Origin: Xanthobacter agilis
GTDB lineage: Bacteria > Pseudomonadota > Alphaproteobacteria > Rhizobiales > Xanthobacteraceae
Direction: 5' to 3'
Length of the DNA stretch: 64,000 nucleotides
NCBI RefSeq assembly: GCF_021730435.1
Contig: NZ_JABWGX010000015.1
Location: forward strand, 61,199-125,198
The position numbers and the translations under genes are program-made. This document shows, in pieces, positions 36,370 to 44,457 of the stretch (within the stretch, counting starts at the first letter, position 1; every line of letters begins with the position of its first letter). The notes under the pieces were generated by a model, which made no database searches, was not told where the DNA came from, and worked only from the letters and a program-made list of their open reading frames with translations.

Positions 36370-37084
36370 CATCAGGGACGTGCGCAAGAGCTATGGCGCG
36401 CAGGAGGTCCTCAAGGGGGTGTCGCTGGATACCGGGCGCGGCGACGTGGTCGCCATCATCGGCCGCTCGGGCTCGGGCAAGAGCACGCTTCTGCGCTGCA
36501 TCAACGGGCTCGAAACCTACCAGTCCGGCAGCATCACGGTGGACGGCATGGCGGTGGGCGACGGCAAGACGGACCTGCGCACCCTGCGCCGGCACGTCGG
36601 CATGGTGTTCCAGCAGTTCAACCTGTTCCCGCACCTCACCGCCGGCGAAAACATCATGCTCGCCCCGACCGTGGTGGTGAAGGAGCAGAAGGGCGAGGCC
36701 CGCGCCGTCGCGGAGAGCCTGCTCGAAAAGGTGGGGCTCGCCGGCAAGTTCGACGCCTATCCCAGCCAGCTTTCGGGGGGCCAGCAGCAGCGGGTGGCCA
36801 TCGCCCGCGCGCTCGCCATGCGGCCCACCGTGCTGCTGTGCGACGAGATCACCTCGGCGCTCGATCCGGAACTGGTGAACGAGGTGCTGAAGGTGGTGGA
36901 GCGGCTTGCCAGCGAGGGCATGACCTTGATCCTGGTGACCCACGAGATGCGCTTCGCCCGTGATGTCGGCACCAAGCTCGTCTTCATGCACCAGGGCCGC
37001 GTGCACGAGGAGGGCCCGCCCAAGGCCCTGTTCGGCCAGCCGGCGACGCCCGAGCTGGCTCAGTTCATCGGCGTTCAGCCGTAG
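36356..37084 (+). CDS. Polar-amino-acid-type ABC transporter ATP-binding protein
   Basis: The 242-residue GlnQ/HisP-type ATPase has Walker A GRSGSGKSTLLRC, Q-loop VFQQFNLFPHLT, signature LSGGQQQRVAIARAL and Walker B VLLCDEITSALDPE. It powers the two preceding permeases. The gene for an M20-type hydrolase follows 118 bp later on the same strand. Confidence 0.94.
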   Translation: MSLVSIRDVRKSYGAQEVLKGVSLDTGRGDVVAIIGRSGSGKSTLLRCINGLETYQSGSITVDGMAVGDGKTDLRTLRRHVGMVFQQFNLFPHLTAGENIMLAPTVVVKEQKGEARAVAESLLEKVGLAGKFDAYPSQLSGGQQQRVAIARALAMRPTVLLCDEITSALDPELVNEVLKVVERLASEGMTLILVTHEMRFARDVGTKLVFMHQGRVHEEGPPKALFGQPATPELAQFIGVQP

Positions 37085-37202
37085 TCGGCCGAAGCCCGGC
37101 CATCGCCCGACCCAGGTTTCCAAGCGTCCCCGCCACCGGCGCGGCGGCGCAACGGACCCCCATGCCGGCACCAAGAGGCACGCCATGACAACGGGAGGAT
37201 TC

Positions 37203-38456
37203 ATGACCGCTCAGCGCCCAAAGGCGGCGCCCGCCGCAATGGCGACGCGCATCGTCCGCCGGATCGACGCGCTCGCCCGCATTTCCGAACGGGATGGGGA
37301 GGTGACGCGGGTGGCGTTCTCGCCGGAGCACCGCGCGGCGGCGAACCTCATCCTTGGCTGGATGCGGGAGGCCGGCATGGCGGCGCGCCTGGACGAGATC
37401 GGCAATGTGGTGGGCCGCTACGAGGGCGCGGTGGAGGGCGCGCCGGCGCTCATGGTGGGCTCCCACTACGACACCGTGCGCAATGCCGGCAGATGGGACG
37501 GGCCGCTGGGCGTCATCACCGCCATCGAATGCGTGGCGGGCCTGGCAGGGGGCGGGGTGCGCCTGCCTCATGCCATCGAAGTGGTGGGCTTCTGCGATGA
37601 AGAAGGGGTGCGCTTTTCCTCGACCCTGCTCGGCAGCCGCGCCGTGGCCGGCACCTTCGACGAGGGGGCGCTGGAGGCGAAGGACGCGCAGGGCACCAGT
37701 CTGCGCGCGGCCATGACCGCGTTCGGCCTCGATCCCGATGCCATCCGCCGGGCCGCGCGCCGGCGCTGCGATGTGCTCGCCTATCTGGAGCTGCACATCG
37801 AACAGGGGCCGGTGCTGGAGGCGGAGAAGCTGCCGGTGGGGGTGGTCACCGCCATCAGCGGCGCCACCCGGTTCCGGGTGGAACTGGAGGGCATGGCGGG
37901 CCATGCCGGCACCGTGCCCATGACGTTGCGCCGCGATGCCCTTGCCGGGGCGGCGGAATGCGTGCTGGCGGTGGAGGCCCTGGCCCGGGCCGGCATCGGC
38001 GTGGTGGGCACCGTGGGGCAGATGGAGGCGGCGCCGGGCGCCACCAATGTCATCCCCGGCCGCGCCGTCTTCACCATCGACATTCGCGCCGCGGACGATG
38101 GGCAGCGCCGGGAGACCGTGTCCGACGTGGTGGACGCCATCGACGAGATCGCCGCCCGGCGCGGCCTCAAGGCGCGGATCATCAAGACCCATGAGAATGG
38201 CACGGCCCGTTGCGCCCCCTGGCTTCAGGCGCAGCTCGCGGCGGCCATCTCGGGCGCCGGCCATCGGGTGTTGGAACTGCCGAGCGGGGCCGGACACGAT
38301 GGTATGGCCATGATCGACATGACCGACATCGCCATGCTGTTCGTGCGCTGCCGGGGCGGTATCAGCCATCACCCGAGCGAGCATGTGAGCGCGGACGATG
38401 TGGCGGTGGGGGCCGAGGTGTTGCTGTCGGCGATGGCGGGGTTCGCGCCGCGCTGA
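37203..38456 (+). CDS. Zn-dependent ureido/carbamoyl-amino-acid hydrolase (M20 family, allantoate amidohydrolase type)
   Basis: The 417-residue M20/hydantoinase-carbamoylase enzyme has metal-ligand regions GSHYDTVRNAGRWDG, FCDEEGVRF, ELHIEQGPVLE and a C-terminal GAGHDGMAM. Family members hydrolyse N-carbamoyl-L-amino acids, allantoate or N-carbamoyl-beta-alanine. Next to a beta-alanine-type aminotransferase, beta-ureidopropionase activity is attractive but unproven. ATG 37203 is chosen over ATG 37185 because GGGAGGA stands just before it. It follows the ABC importer and probably acts on what the importer brings in. Confidence 0.88.
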   Translation: MTAQRPKAAPAAMATRIVRRIDALARISERDGEVTRVAFSPEHRAAANLILGWMREAGMAARLDEIGNVVGRYEGAVEGAPALMVGSHYDTVRNAGRWDGPLGVITAIECVAGLAGGGVRLPHAIEVVGFCDEEGVRFSSTLLGSRAVAGTFDEGALEAKDAQGTSLRAAMTAFGLDPDAIRRAARRRCDVLAYLELHIEQGPVLEAEKLPVGVVTAISGATRFRVELEGMAGHAGTVPMTLRRDALAGAAECVLAVEALARAGIGVVGTVGQMEAAPGATNVIPGRAVFTIDIRAADDGQRRETVSDVVDAIDEIAARRGLKARIIKTHENGTARCAPWLQAQLAAAISGAGHRVLELPSGAGHDGMAMIDMTDIAMLFVRCRGGISHHPSEHVSADDVAVGAEVLLSAMAGFAPR

Positions 38457-38478
38457 ACGGCGCGGGTCCGCCGTGGGC

Positions 38479-38510
38479 TGGCCCGGCCGCCCCGTGGCGC
38501 GGCCGGGCCA
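38479..38510. terminator. Hairpin between convergent genes, probable bidirectional terminator
   Basis: A perfect 12-bp stem (TGGCCCGGCCGC with GCGGCCGGGCCA) around an 8-nt loop fills most of the 59-bp gap between the convergent hydrolase and aminotransferase genes. There is no T tract on either side. It may stop transcription with Rho or simply protect the two mRNA ends. Confidence 0.55.
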
Positions 38511-38515
38511 TGGGT

Positions 38516-39850
38516 TCAGGCGACCCGGCGGAGAGCCTCGGCCACGCGGTCGGCGATCTCGGTGATCTGCGCCGGCTCGATGATGAGGGGCGGCGAGATG
38601 GCCAGCACGTCGCCGGTGGCGCGGATCAGTACGCCCTTCGCGAAGCAGTCGAGGAACACTTCATAGGCGCGCGCGCCGGGGGCGCCGGGGCGCGGCTCCA
38701 GCTCGATGCCGGCGACGAGGCCGATGTTGCGGATGTCGATGATGTGGGGCAGCCCCTTCAGGGCGTGCATGGTCTCCTGCCAGGTTTCGGCCAGCGCGCC
38801 ACCGCGGGTGAGCAGGTTTTCCTCCGCATAGACCTCCAGGGTGGCAAGGCCGGCCGCGCAGGCCACCGGGTGGCCGGAATAGGTGTAGCCGTGGAACAGC
38901 TCGATGGCGTTCTCCGGCCCCGTCATCAGCGCATCGTGCACGGCGCGCTTCGTGAACACCGCGCCCATGGGGATGGTGCCGTTGGTGATGCCCTTGGCGG
39001 TGGTCACGATGTCCGGGACCACGCCGAAATAGTCGGTGGCGAACGGCGTGCCCACGCGGCCGAAGCCGGTGATGACTTCATCGAAGATCAGCAGGATGCC
39101 ATGACGCGTCGCGATTTCGCGCAGGCGCTCCAGATAGCCCTTCGCCGGCAGGATCACGCCGGCCGAGCCGGACATGGGCTCCACGATGACGGCGGCGATG
39201 GTCTCCGCGCCGTGCAGGGCCACCAGCCGCTCCAGGTCGTCGGCAAGCTCGGCGCCATGCTCGGGCAGGCCCTTGGTGAAGGCGTTGCGGGAGATGTCGA
39301 GGGTGTGGCGCATGTGGTCCGCCGGGATCTGCGGGAACACGCGGCGATTGTTCACGAGGCCGCCCACCGAAATGCCGCCGAAGCCGACCCCGTGATAGGC
39401 CTTCTCGCGGCCGATGATGCGGGTGCGCGTGCCCTGGCCGATGGCGCGCTGGTAGGCGATCGCGATCTTGAGCGCCGTTTCCACCGATTCCGAGCCCGAG
39501 CCGGTGAAGAACACCCGGTCGAGCTGCGCCTCTGGGCCGCCGGGGGCGATGGCGGCCAGCTTCTCGGCGAAATCGAAGGCGATGGGGTGGCCCATGTTGA
39601 AGCAGGGCGCATAATCCATGGTGGAGAGCTGGCGCTCCACCGCCTCGGCGATGCGCCGGCGGCCGTGGCCGGCGTTCACGCACCACAGCCCGGCGGTGCC
39701 GTCGAGCACGCGGCGGCCATCGTCGGTGGTGTAATACATGCCATCGGCCGCGGCGAGCAGGCGCGGCGCCGCCTTGAACTGCCGGTTGGCAGTGAACGGC
39801 ATCCAGTAATTTTCCAGGGTGGGCGTGTTCGGCTTGGCCGCGGTCATCAT
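38516..39850 (-). CDS. Class III omega-aminotransferase, beta-alanine-pyruvate type
   Basis: This PLP-dependent enzyme has 443-444 residues depending on which of two adjacent ATGs is used, after an AAGGGG ribosome binding site. Typical regions are YWMPFTANRQFK, FFTGSGSESVETALKIA, FDEVITGFGR and the PLP lysine in TTAKGITNG. The close resemblance to omega-amino-acid:pyruvate aminotransferases points to beta-alanine or a related amine as donor and malonate semialdehyde as product. It is divergent from the XRE-cupin regulator, which probably controls it. Confidence 0.9.
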   Translation of the reverse strand: MMTAAKPNTPTLENYWMPFTANRQFKAAPRLLAAADGMYYTTDDGRRVLDGTAGLWCVNAGHGRRRIAEAVERQLSTMDYAPCFNMGHPIAFDFAEKLAAIAPGGPEAQLDRVFFTGSGSESVETALKIAIAYQRAIGQGTRTRIIGREKAYHGVGFGGISVGGLVNNRRVFPQIPADHMRHTLDISRNAFTKGLPEHGAELADDLERLVALHGAETIAAVIVEPMSGSAGVILPAKGYLERLREIATRHGILLIFDEVITGFGRVGTPFATDYFGVVPDIVTTAKGITNGTIPMGAVFTKRAVHDALMTGPENAIELFHGYTYSGHPVACAAGLATLEVYAEENLLTRGGALAETWQETMHALKGLPHIIDIRNIGLVAGIELEPRPGAPGARAYEVFLDCFAKGVLIRATGDVLAISPPLIIEPAQITEIADRVAEALRRVA

Positions 39851-39925
39851 GATCCCCTTTGCAAGGTCCATGAGCCAGAGCACGCTTCCATATGCGCAAC
39901 AAGTCCTTTTCTGCGGCTTCGTAAC

Positions 39926-39955
39926 CCATTGAAAAATAGTACCAAAAATGTACGC
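39926..39955. promoter_or_regulatory. Candidate operator in the aminotransferase / regulator spacer
   Basis: An AT-rich patch contains GTAC-CAAAAAT-GTAC, two self-complementary GTAC half-sites 7 bp apart, between the divergent aminotransferase and XRE-cupin genes. It lies where an autoregulating repressor would be expected to bind. The role is inferred from position only. Confidence 0.4.
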
Positions 39956-39992
39956 TGTTGCGTCAACGGCAACGACTGCAACAGGGGGAACG

Positions 39993-40541
39993 GTGGTGGA
40001 GGATCTGGGCGGGCGCCTGCGCTATGTGCGCGAGCTTCACAAGCTGTCGCAGCGCGAGCTGGCGAAGCGGGTGGGCGTGGCCAATTCCACCATTTCCCTG
40101 ATCGAGGCCAACAAGAGCAATCCCTCGGTGGGGGCGCTGAAGCGTATCCTTGATGGTATTCCCGTCAGTCTCGCGGATTTCTTCGCCATCGTCCCGGTGC
40201 CGCCCAGGAAGGCCTTCTACCGGGCCGATGAGCTGGTGGAGATCGGCAAGGGTCCCATTTCCTTCCGGCTGGTGGGCGAAAGCCTGTTCGGCCGTAGCCT
40301 GCAGATCCTGAAGGAATGCTACCAGCCCGGCGCGGACACCGGTGTTATCCCCTTGGAGCATGACGGGGAGGAGGGCGGGATCGTGCTCAGCGGGCGGCTG
40401 GAGGTGACGGTGGGGGCCGAACGCTGCATCCTCGGTCCCGGCGACGGCTATTATTTCGAAAGCCGCCGTCCGCACCGCTTCCGATGTGTGGGCCCGGTGC
40501 CCTGCGAAGTGGTGAGCGCCTGCACGCCGCCAACCTTCTGA
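39993..40541 (+). CDS. XRE-family regulator with C-terminal cupin domain (PuuR-like)
   Basis: The N-terminal helix-turn-helix (RELAKRVGVANSTISLIEAN, about residues 20-45 from this start) is followed by a cupin domain with EHDGEEGGIVLSGRLEV and a late RRPHRF segment. Proteins of this design repress amine and amino-acid catabolic genes. GTG 39993, behind CAGGGGG, gives 182 residues. ATG 39948 would give 197 but would begin inside the putative operator, so the GTG is preferred. It is divergent from the aminotransferase. Confidence 0.85.
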   Translation: MVEDLGGRLRYVRELHKLSQRELAKRVGVANSTISLIEANKSNPSVGALKRILDGIPVSLADFFAIVPVPPRKAFYRADELVEIGKGPISFRLVGESLFGRSLQILKECYQPGADTGVIPLEHDGEEGGIVLSGRLEVTVGAERCILGPGDGYYFESRRPHRFRCVGPVPCEVVSACTPPTF

Positions 40542-40612
40542 GGGCCGCGTTCAGCGGCGCGGATTCAAGATGGGCGGGCGGACAACGCCTGGAGACACTG
40601 CCCCGCATGGCG

Positions 40613-41530
40613 TCACAGGCCATAACGCGTCAGAAAAGGCGCAAATTCATCAATATTTCTCAGGCATTGGTAGCCATCTGCAAATTCGACGTTGATTTCC
40701 TCCAGTTCCGTGCGGAGCTGGAGGAAATCAACGTCACGCATGTTGCCATCGGCTTCTTTCCCGGTGCTGCGCGCCGAGGCCAGATACATTTGAAGCTTCA
40801 GTTCGGCGAACAATTGCTTCAGTCGTTCCGGATCGCGCGAGCCGCCGGTCAGCTGTGCGGCGACGCGGTTGAAACGAAGATTCGCGAGAACGTCGGACAA
40901 GCTCTGCCCCGCATTCTGCACGGTTTTGAGATCCTTGGCCTTGAAGTGCAAGCCCAGATGGCGCGCGAGGGCGGCGGAAAACTCCGCTGGATTCTTGCTC
41001 AGCAGTTCGAAGGGAAGCATCGTAAAGCGATCCGCGAAGCCGGCACGTTCAATAAGGGGTAATAGTTGATCAAGCGCGTAATGGCTTTTGAATTTATCCG
41101 TCATGCGAAGCAGAAATGAAGCTGGCATTTCCATTTCAGTCGCGCGTGAAACCGAAAATCTGTAATACGACCGTATCCAATCGTTCGGATTGCGCACGAT
41201 AATGAAAATATGTGCTGCGGGCGCGACCCGGCGCACCGCCGTCAGCACCCATTCCGGGCGACCGTAAATCAAAGATTCATGACTGAGGAAGAGATTTTTG
41301 TCATTGTCGCTGGGAATGATGTCATGCAAGGCCTTGGACATCGCGTTGATCGCTTTTGATCGCTCGCCGCGGTGTTGATGTAAGGCCGCTTTCAGCGGCT
41401 GAGCGGAGCGATAGATGATACCGCACCGACGTGCTGCCCTCTGGATGGTCGTCGAGGCGGACTTCATCATCCCGAGGTGAACCACGACTTGACGTGCCGT
41501 TTCCATTGAGGCTGCGTTCTCGGTCGGCAT
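40613..41530 (-). CDS. Sulfotransferase-like protein
   Basis: The 305-residue protein has the PAPS-binding-type P-loop region near the N-terminus, HLGMMKSASTTIQ, and the second motif IIVRNPNDWIRSYYRFSVSR. Both are typical of carbohydrate or lipid sulfotransferases. ATG 41530 (MPTENAASM) has GGAGA just upstream. An upstream TTG at 41542 is less likely. The composition is less GC-rich than the flanks. A perfect 18-bp inverted repeat lies within its 3' end. The acceptor is unknown but may be a surface glycan. Confidence 0.75.
   Translation of the reverse strand: MPTENAASMETARQVVVHLGMMKSASTTIQRAARRCGIIYRSAQPLKAALHQHRGERSKAINAMSKALHDIIPSDNDKNLFLSHESLIYGRPEWVLTAVRRVAPAAHIFIIVRNPNDWIRSYYRFSVSRATEMEMPASFLLRMTDKFKSHYALDQLLPLIERAGFADRFTMLPFELLSKNPAEFSAALARHLGLHFKAKDLKTVQNAGQSLSDVLANLRFNRVAAQLTGGSRDPERLKQLFAELKLQMYLASARSTGKEADGNMRDVDFLQLRTELEEINVEFADGYQCLRNIDEFAPFLTRYGL
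40688..40735. repeat. Perfect 18-bp inverted repeat inside the sulfotransferase gene
   Basis: GACGTTGATTTCCTCCAG (40688-40705) and its exact complement CTGGAGGAAATCAACGTC (40718-40735) flank a 12-nt loop. On the minus strand it encodes VDFLQLRTELEEINV, so the hairpin is fully translated. Chance formation of an 18-bp perfect stem inside a gene is unlikely. Confidence 0.9.
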
Positions 41531-41542
41531 CGACTTCTCCAA

Positions 41543-42250
41543 ATAGCGGCGAGGTCAAAATCTTTGCGTGCCTATGTGACGGGCCGGCTGGCCGGCGTCA
41601 ATGGTGGTAAGCAGATCTTGTGGCTGACACTTTTGTGAAACGGCCGCGGATGGGAATCGGCAGGGCGTGCTCTTCCAGCGTGTCCAGGAACTCCAGGGAA
41701 TATGGGGGACCGGCTGGCCGGAGGGTCCAACGCAAGGTATGGCGTCCAGGAGCCGCCATCCCGTTGCACGGGCGGGGAATGATACCAATGGCCTGCGGGC
41801 CTGGCTCACGGGGCTTTGCCCGCGTGGCGCCTGAGCGAACCCACTCGGCGCCGGTCAAAGACCAGGGACCGATGGTATGATGGGGTTCGCCGTCTTGCGT
41901 CGGAGAGGGCTTTAAGGCCGTTGCCTGCGTGGCCTGGAGGGCAAGAGCCTGTCGGAGGAAATGGGTGCGGCGCTCGAGAAGAAAGCCTATCGACCCGATC
42001 GTGTCGAGTTATGGTCTCTTACCTAAGGGAACTGAAAGTCGCTCCGCGGAGGCAGGTGTCAGCGCTTGATGCCTGCGCCAGAGCACCCGCTCCCTTCCGG
42101 TTTCGCATTTGATTTCTGTGCGATCCGCAAGGTTCGCACAGGCTCAAGTCCTCGGCTCGCGCCATGGAGCGGCACGACCTGGGGGAAACCCGCCATCAGC
42201 GTCCCCCCCCCCCCCCGGGGGGAGCGCGAGGTCCGGGTCTCCGTGGAATG
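41543..42250. other. Gene-poor stretch with a possible transposase scrap and a C14G6 run
   Basis: This 708-bp stretch holds no intact gene. Frames on the minus strand around 41560-41860 are open but match nothing I recognise. A short plus-strand frame ending at 42027 is annotated separately as a possible IS630-type scrap. At 42203-42222 there are 14 consecutive C followed by 6 G, which is probably a sequencing or assembly trouble spot. Confidence 0.5.
41918..42027 (+). pseudogene. Possible IS630-type transposase fragment
   Basis: About 35 codons read LRGLEGKSLSEEMGAALEKK then AYRPDRVELWSLT-stop. The P-D-R-V-E-L-W string resembles the region before the first catalytic Asp of IS630-family transposases (usually ELWFQDEAR). 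There the match breaks off at a stop. This is a low-confidence recollection. No terminal repeats were found. Confidence 0.25.
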
Positions 42251-43111
42251 CTAGGCCTTTACGGCTTGCTCGAGTTTTTGAGGAGCGGGTCTTTTCCTTT
42301 TCCTTGGCGGGGGCGCGATGGAAATGGCGGCCGCAAGTCGCTTCTTGTGCTCCGCGATATATAGATCGCGCAATTGACTATTTTTATTTGTTGAAATTTT
42401 CTTGAAAGCTGTTTCTGTAACGATATTTCCGGTCATGGGTCGGTTGATATAATTTCCAATCCGGCGTACGACATCCTCTGGATCGCTCAAAAGCTGTTCG
42501 TAAGTCACGCGGAGCGGGCGAATGCCCTCGCTGGCGAAAAACCGCTCCCAATTCGACTGCATCTCAGAAAATTGAACCACGCGCGCGGCTATGGCGTCGA
42601 AGTCAAAATGTATTTCTTCTGCATTTTGGTCTTTACGCTGCTGGGAAGTAGAGTGGAAATAGCCTGTCGACTGAGCGATGAATAATGAAATTGATTGATC
42701 TAGAATGTCTTCGCGGGTTAGGTATACAAATTTCGCGCTAGAAAAATAATGTCTATATGCGCCTGAAAAATAAATTGGATTGAATTGCGGCCAGCCAACT
42801 TTGGCGCTGAACATTCCATTTTTTGTATTGTCGCTAATCTTATTTCTAATATATTCTTCATATGTTTTTGATTTTGTCTTTCTTACGTATCTTTCAAATG
42901 TTCCTTGAATGAAGCGGAAGGTTTCGCCTTGCATCAAAAAGCCATTTGCGGAAATCAGTGAGCCGAGATAGCTGCTCCCCGAGCGTGGGACCATGGCGAC
43001 GAACAAGAAGTCGAGATCCTCATACCGTGGACCGGAAAACGGCCTGAACTGAACGGCGCGACCGAGCTGGCGCAAAATGCCTTCGGAGTGGGGGTCGTCG
43101 GTGGGAAGCAT
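42251..43111 (-). CDS. Stf0-like sulfotransferase
   Basis: The 286-residue protein carries the P-loop VAMVPRSGSSYLGSLI (about residues 37-52), and later FVYLTREDILDQSISLFIAQ, which resembles the Stf0/LpsS group of sulfotransferases acting on sugars and lipopolysaccharide. The C-terminus is very basic (PPPRKRKRPAPQK). ATG 43111 has AGGAGA upstream. Base composition is clearly lower in GC than the core genes, with many A/T third positions, suggesting transfer. Confidence 0.75.
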   Translation of the reverse strand: MLPTDDPHSEGILRQLGRAVQFRPFSGPRYEDLDFLFVAMVPRSGSSYLGSLISANGFLMQGETFRFIQGTFERYVRKTKSKTYEEYIRNKISDNTKNGMFSAKVGWPQFNPIYFSGAYRHYFSSAKFVYLTREDILDQSISLFIAQSTGYFHSTSQQRKDQNAEEIHFDFDAIAARVVQFSEMQSNWERFFASEGIRPLRVTYEQLLSDPEDVVRRIGNYINRPMTGNIVTETAFKKISTNKNSQLRDLYIAEHKKRLAAAISIAPPPRKRKRPAPQKLEQAVKA

Positions 43112-43617
43112 GGGGCTCTCCTGAATCTCGGACTTGTGTTCATGGGTCCTGCCGCGGCACTAACTACGCTAGAGACTCTCTCCTTCACAACAGGAGATGT
43201 GGGCCGTAGGGCGGCGTAGCTGCCTCCTGCGGAACGCGGCGGGGCTTCCCGACGCCGTCGCGTTTTCATCTGGCGGCGTTTCCGTGCGCTCATGCCTCTC
43301 GGCGCCATTCGCTCGTGCACGCCATCGCGTGTTTCGCCTCGCGCCGGGGAGGGCGAAACGCTTGATCGCGCCCGCTAAAAGGGGTTATTCTATCACCTCT
43401 GTGCATGAAGCGCGGCGGGTGGTCGCGATGGCCTTGCTGGCTTCAGGCTGCCGGGGCTGAATGGGGTGTCGGGCCGTGGCCTCCTCATCTTCTGGTCGCG
43501 GCTCCATTCTCGGCTTGCCTTTCGGGCGTGCGTTGGAGAACCATCGCGTGCGGGACGTTGGTTGCATGCTGGCGGCCGGAGTCTGGATCAAGTCTACGTC
43601 AATATTGAGATTCTCGA
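43112..43617. other. Intergenic stretch between sulfotransferase and acyltransferase genes
   Basis: The 506 bp contain no supportable gene. Composition shifts from GC-rich to AT-rich near 43590. This spacer must contain the divergent promoters of the flanking genes, but I could not define them. Confidence 0.35.
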
Positions 43618-44208
43618 ATGTCGCTTATTATAAATGATACGGGGAAGGGCAATACCGTCACGGGAAAGCCGACGGGTAGAGGGCGGCTGGAGATTATAAT
43701 TACTGGAAATAATAATTGCGTTGAAATAGGGCAGAATGTGGAGATTCGTGGGCATAGTCGTATTTTTATGCATAATTCAGCTCAGTATTGCAAGTTTTCC
43801 GGAGATAATATATTTCGAGGAGATGTAATATTTAAAAGGAAAAGAGGCTCTTTCTTGTTCGGAAAAGGCGCGTCCACAAACGCGTCCATATGGGCCAATA
43901 TTGGAGAAGAGGGGGATAAGATATCGATTGGCGAGGGGTGCTTGTTGGCTGGGGTTCGATTCCGCACGTCCGATTCACATAAGATTATTGATCGCGCGAC
44001 GGGCCAGCGGCTGAATCCGTCTGGTTCCATCATCATCGAGCGCGGCGTTTGGCTGGCGGAAGACGTGCTTTGCTTGCGCGGGGCGCATGTTGGTGAGGGC
44101 TCCATCGTGGGCACCCGATCTCTTGTGAATTCGGTTTTGCCGCCCTTTTCCCTTTGTGTTGGCACTCCGGCCCGAGTTGTGCGCGAGAACGTCTCCTGGG
44201 AGGCGTGA
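43618..44208 (+). CDS. Hexapeptide-repeat (left-handed beta-helix) acyltransferase
   Basis: The 196-residue protein has irregular hexapeptide repeats throughout (ITGNNNCVEIGQNVEIRGHS, then GVWLAEDVLCLRGAHVGEGS). It ends FSLCVGTPARVVRENVSWE, the usual C-terminus of serine/maltose/galactoside O-acetyltransferases. The catalytic His may be in SDSHKIID. It is notably AT-rich, especially in the first 300 bp, and lies in the same low-GC island as the sulfotransferases. A role in acetylating a surface sugar is plausible. Confidence 0.75.
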   Translation: MSLIINDTGKGNTVTGKPTGRGRLEIIITGNNNCVEIGQNVEIRGHSRIFMHNSAQYCKFSGDNIFRGDVIFKRKRGSFLFGKGASTNASIWANIGEEGDKISIGEGCLLAGVRFRTSDSHKIIDRATGQRLNPSGSIIIERGVWLAEDVLCLRGAHVGEGSIVGTRSLVNSVLPPFSLCVGTPARVVRENVSWEA

Positions 44209-44457
44209 TCCAGGTTTGTTTCGTGCGCTGGTCGTGTTCTCCGGGCTGCGGGGCCCGAGCAAGCGGGCGATGCGTGTCGGACCTTACGGTGTCTCCGCCG
44301 GGCCTGCGACCCCGATGCCGCAGGTTGGAACGGTCTTAATCGGTTGACGACTGCAAGAAATATCGGCCATGTTGCCGCTACGATGTGGGAGTCCTGAGAA
44401 TCGCCGGTTGCGCAATCCGCGATCGGACGGCTCGCCGTCGCGCAAGGGGGGCTTGTG

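Noticed and set aside
41555..41858. Minus-strand frames between the sulfotransferase genes
   Set aside because: Several overlapping frames are open, none has a ribosome binding site or family motif, and there is no operon context.
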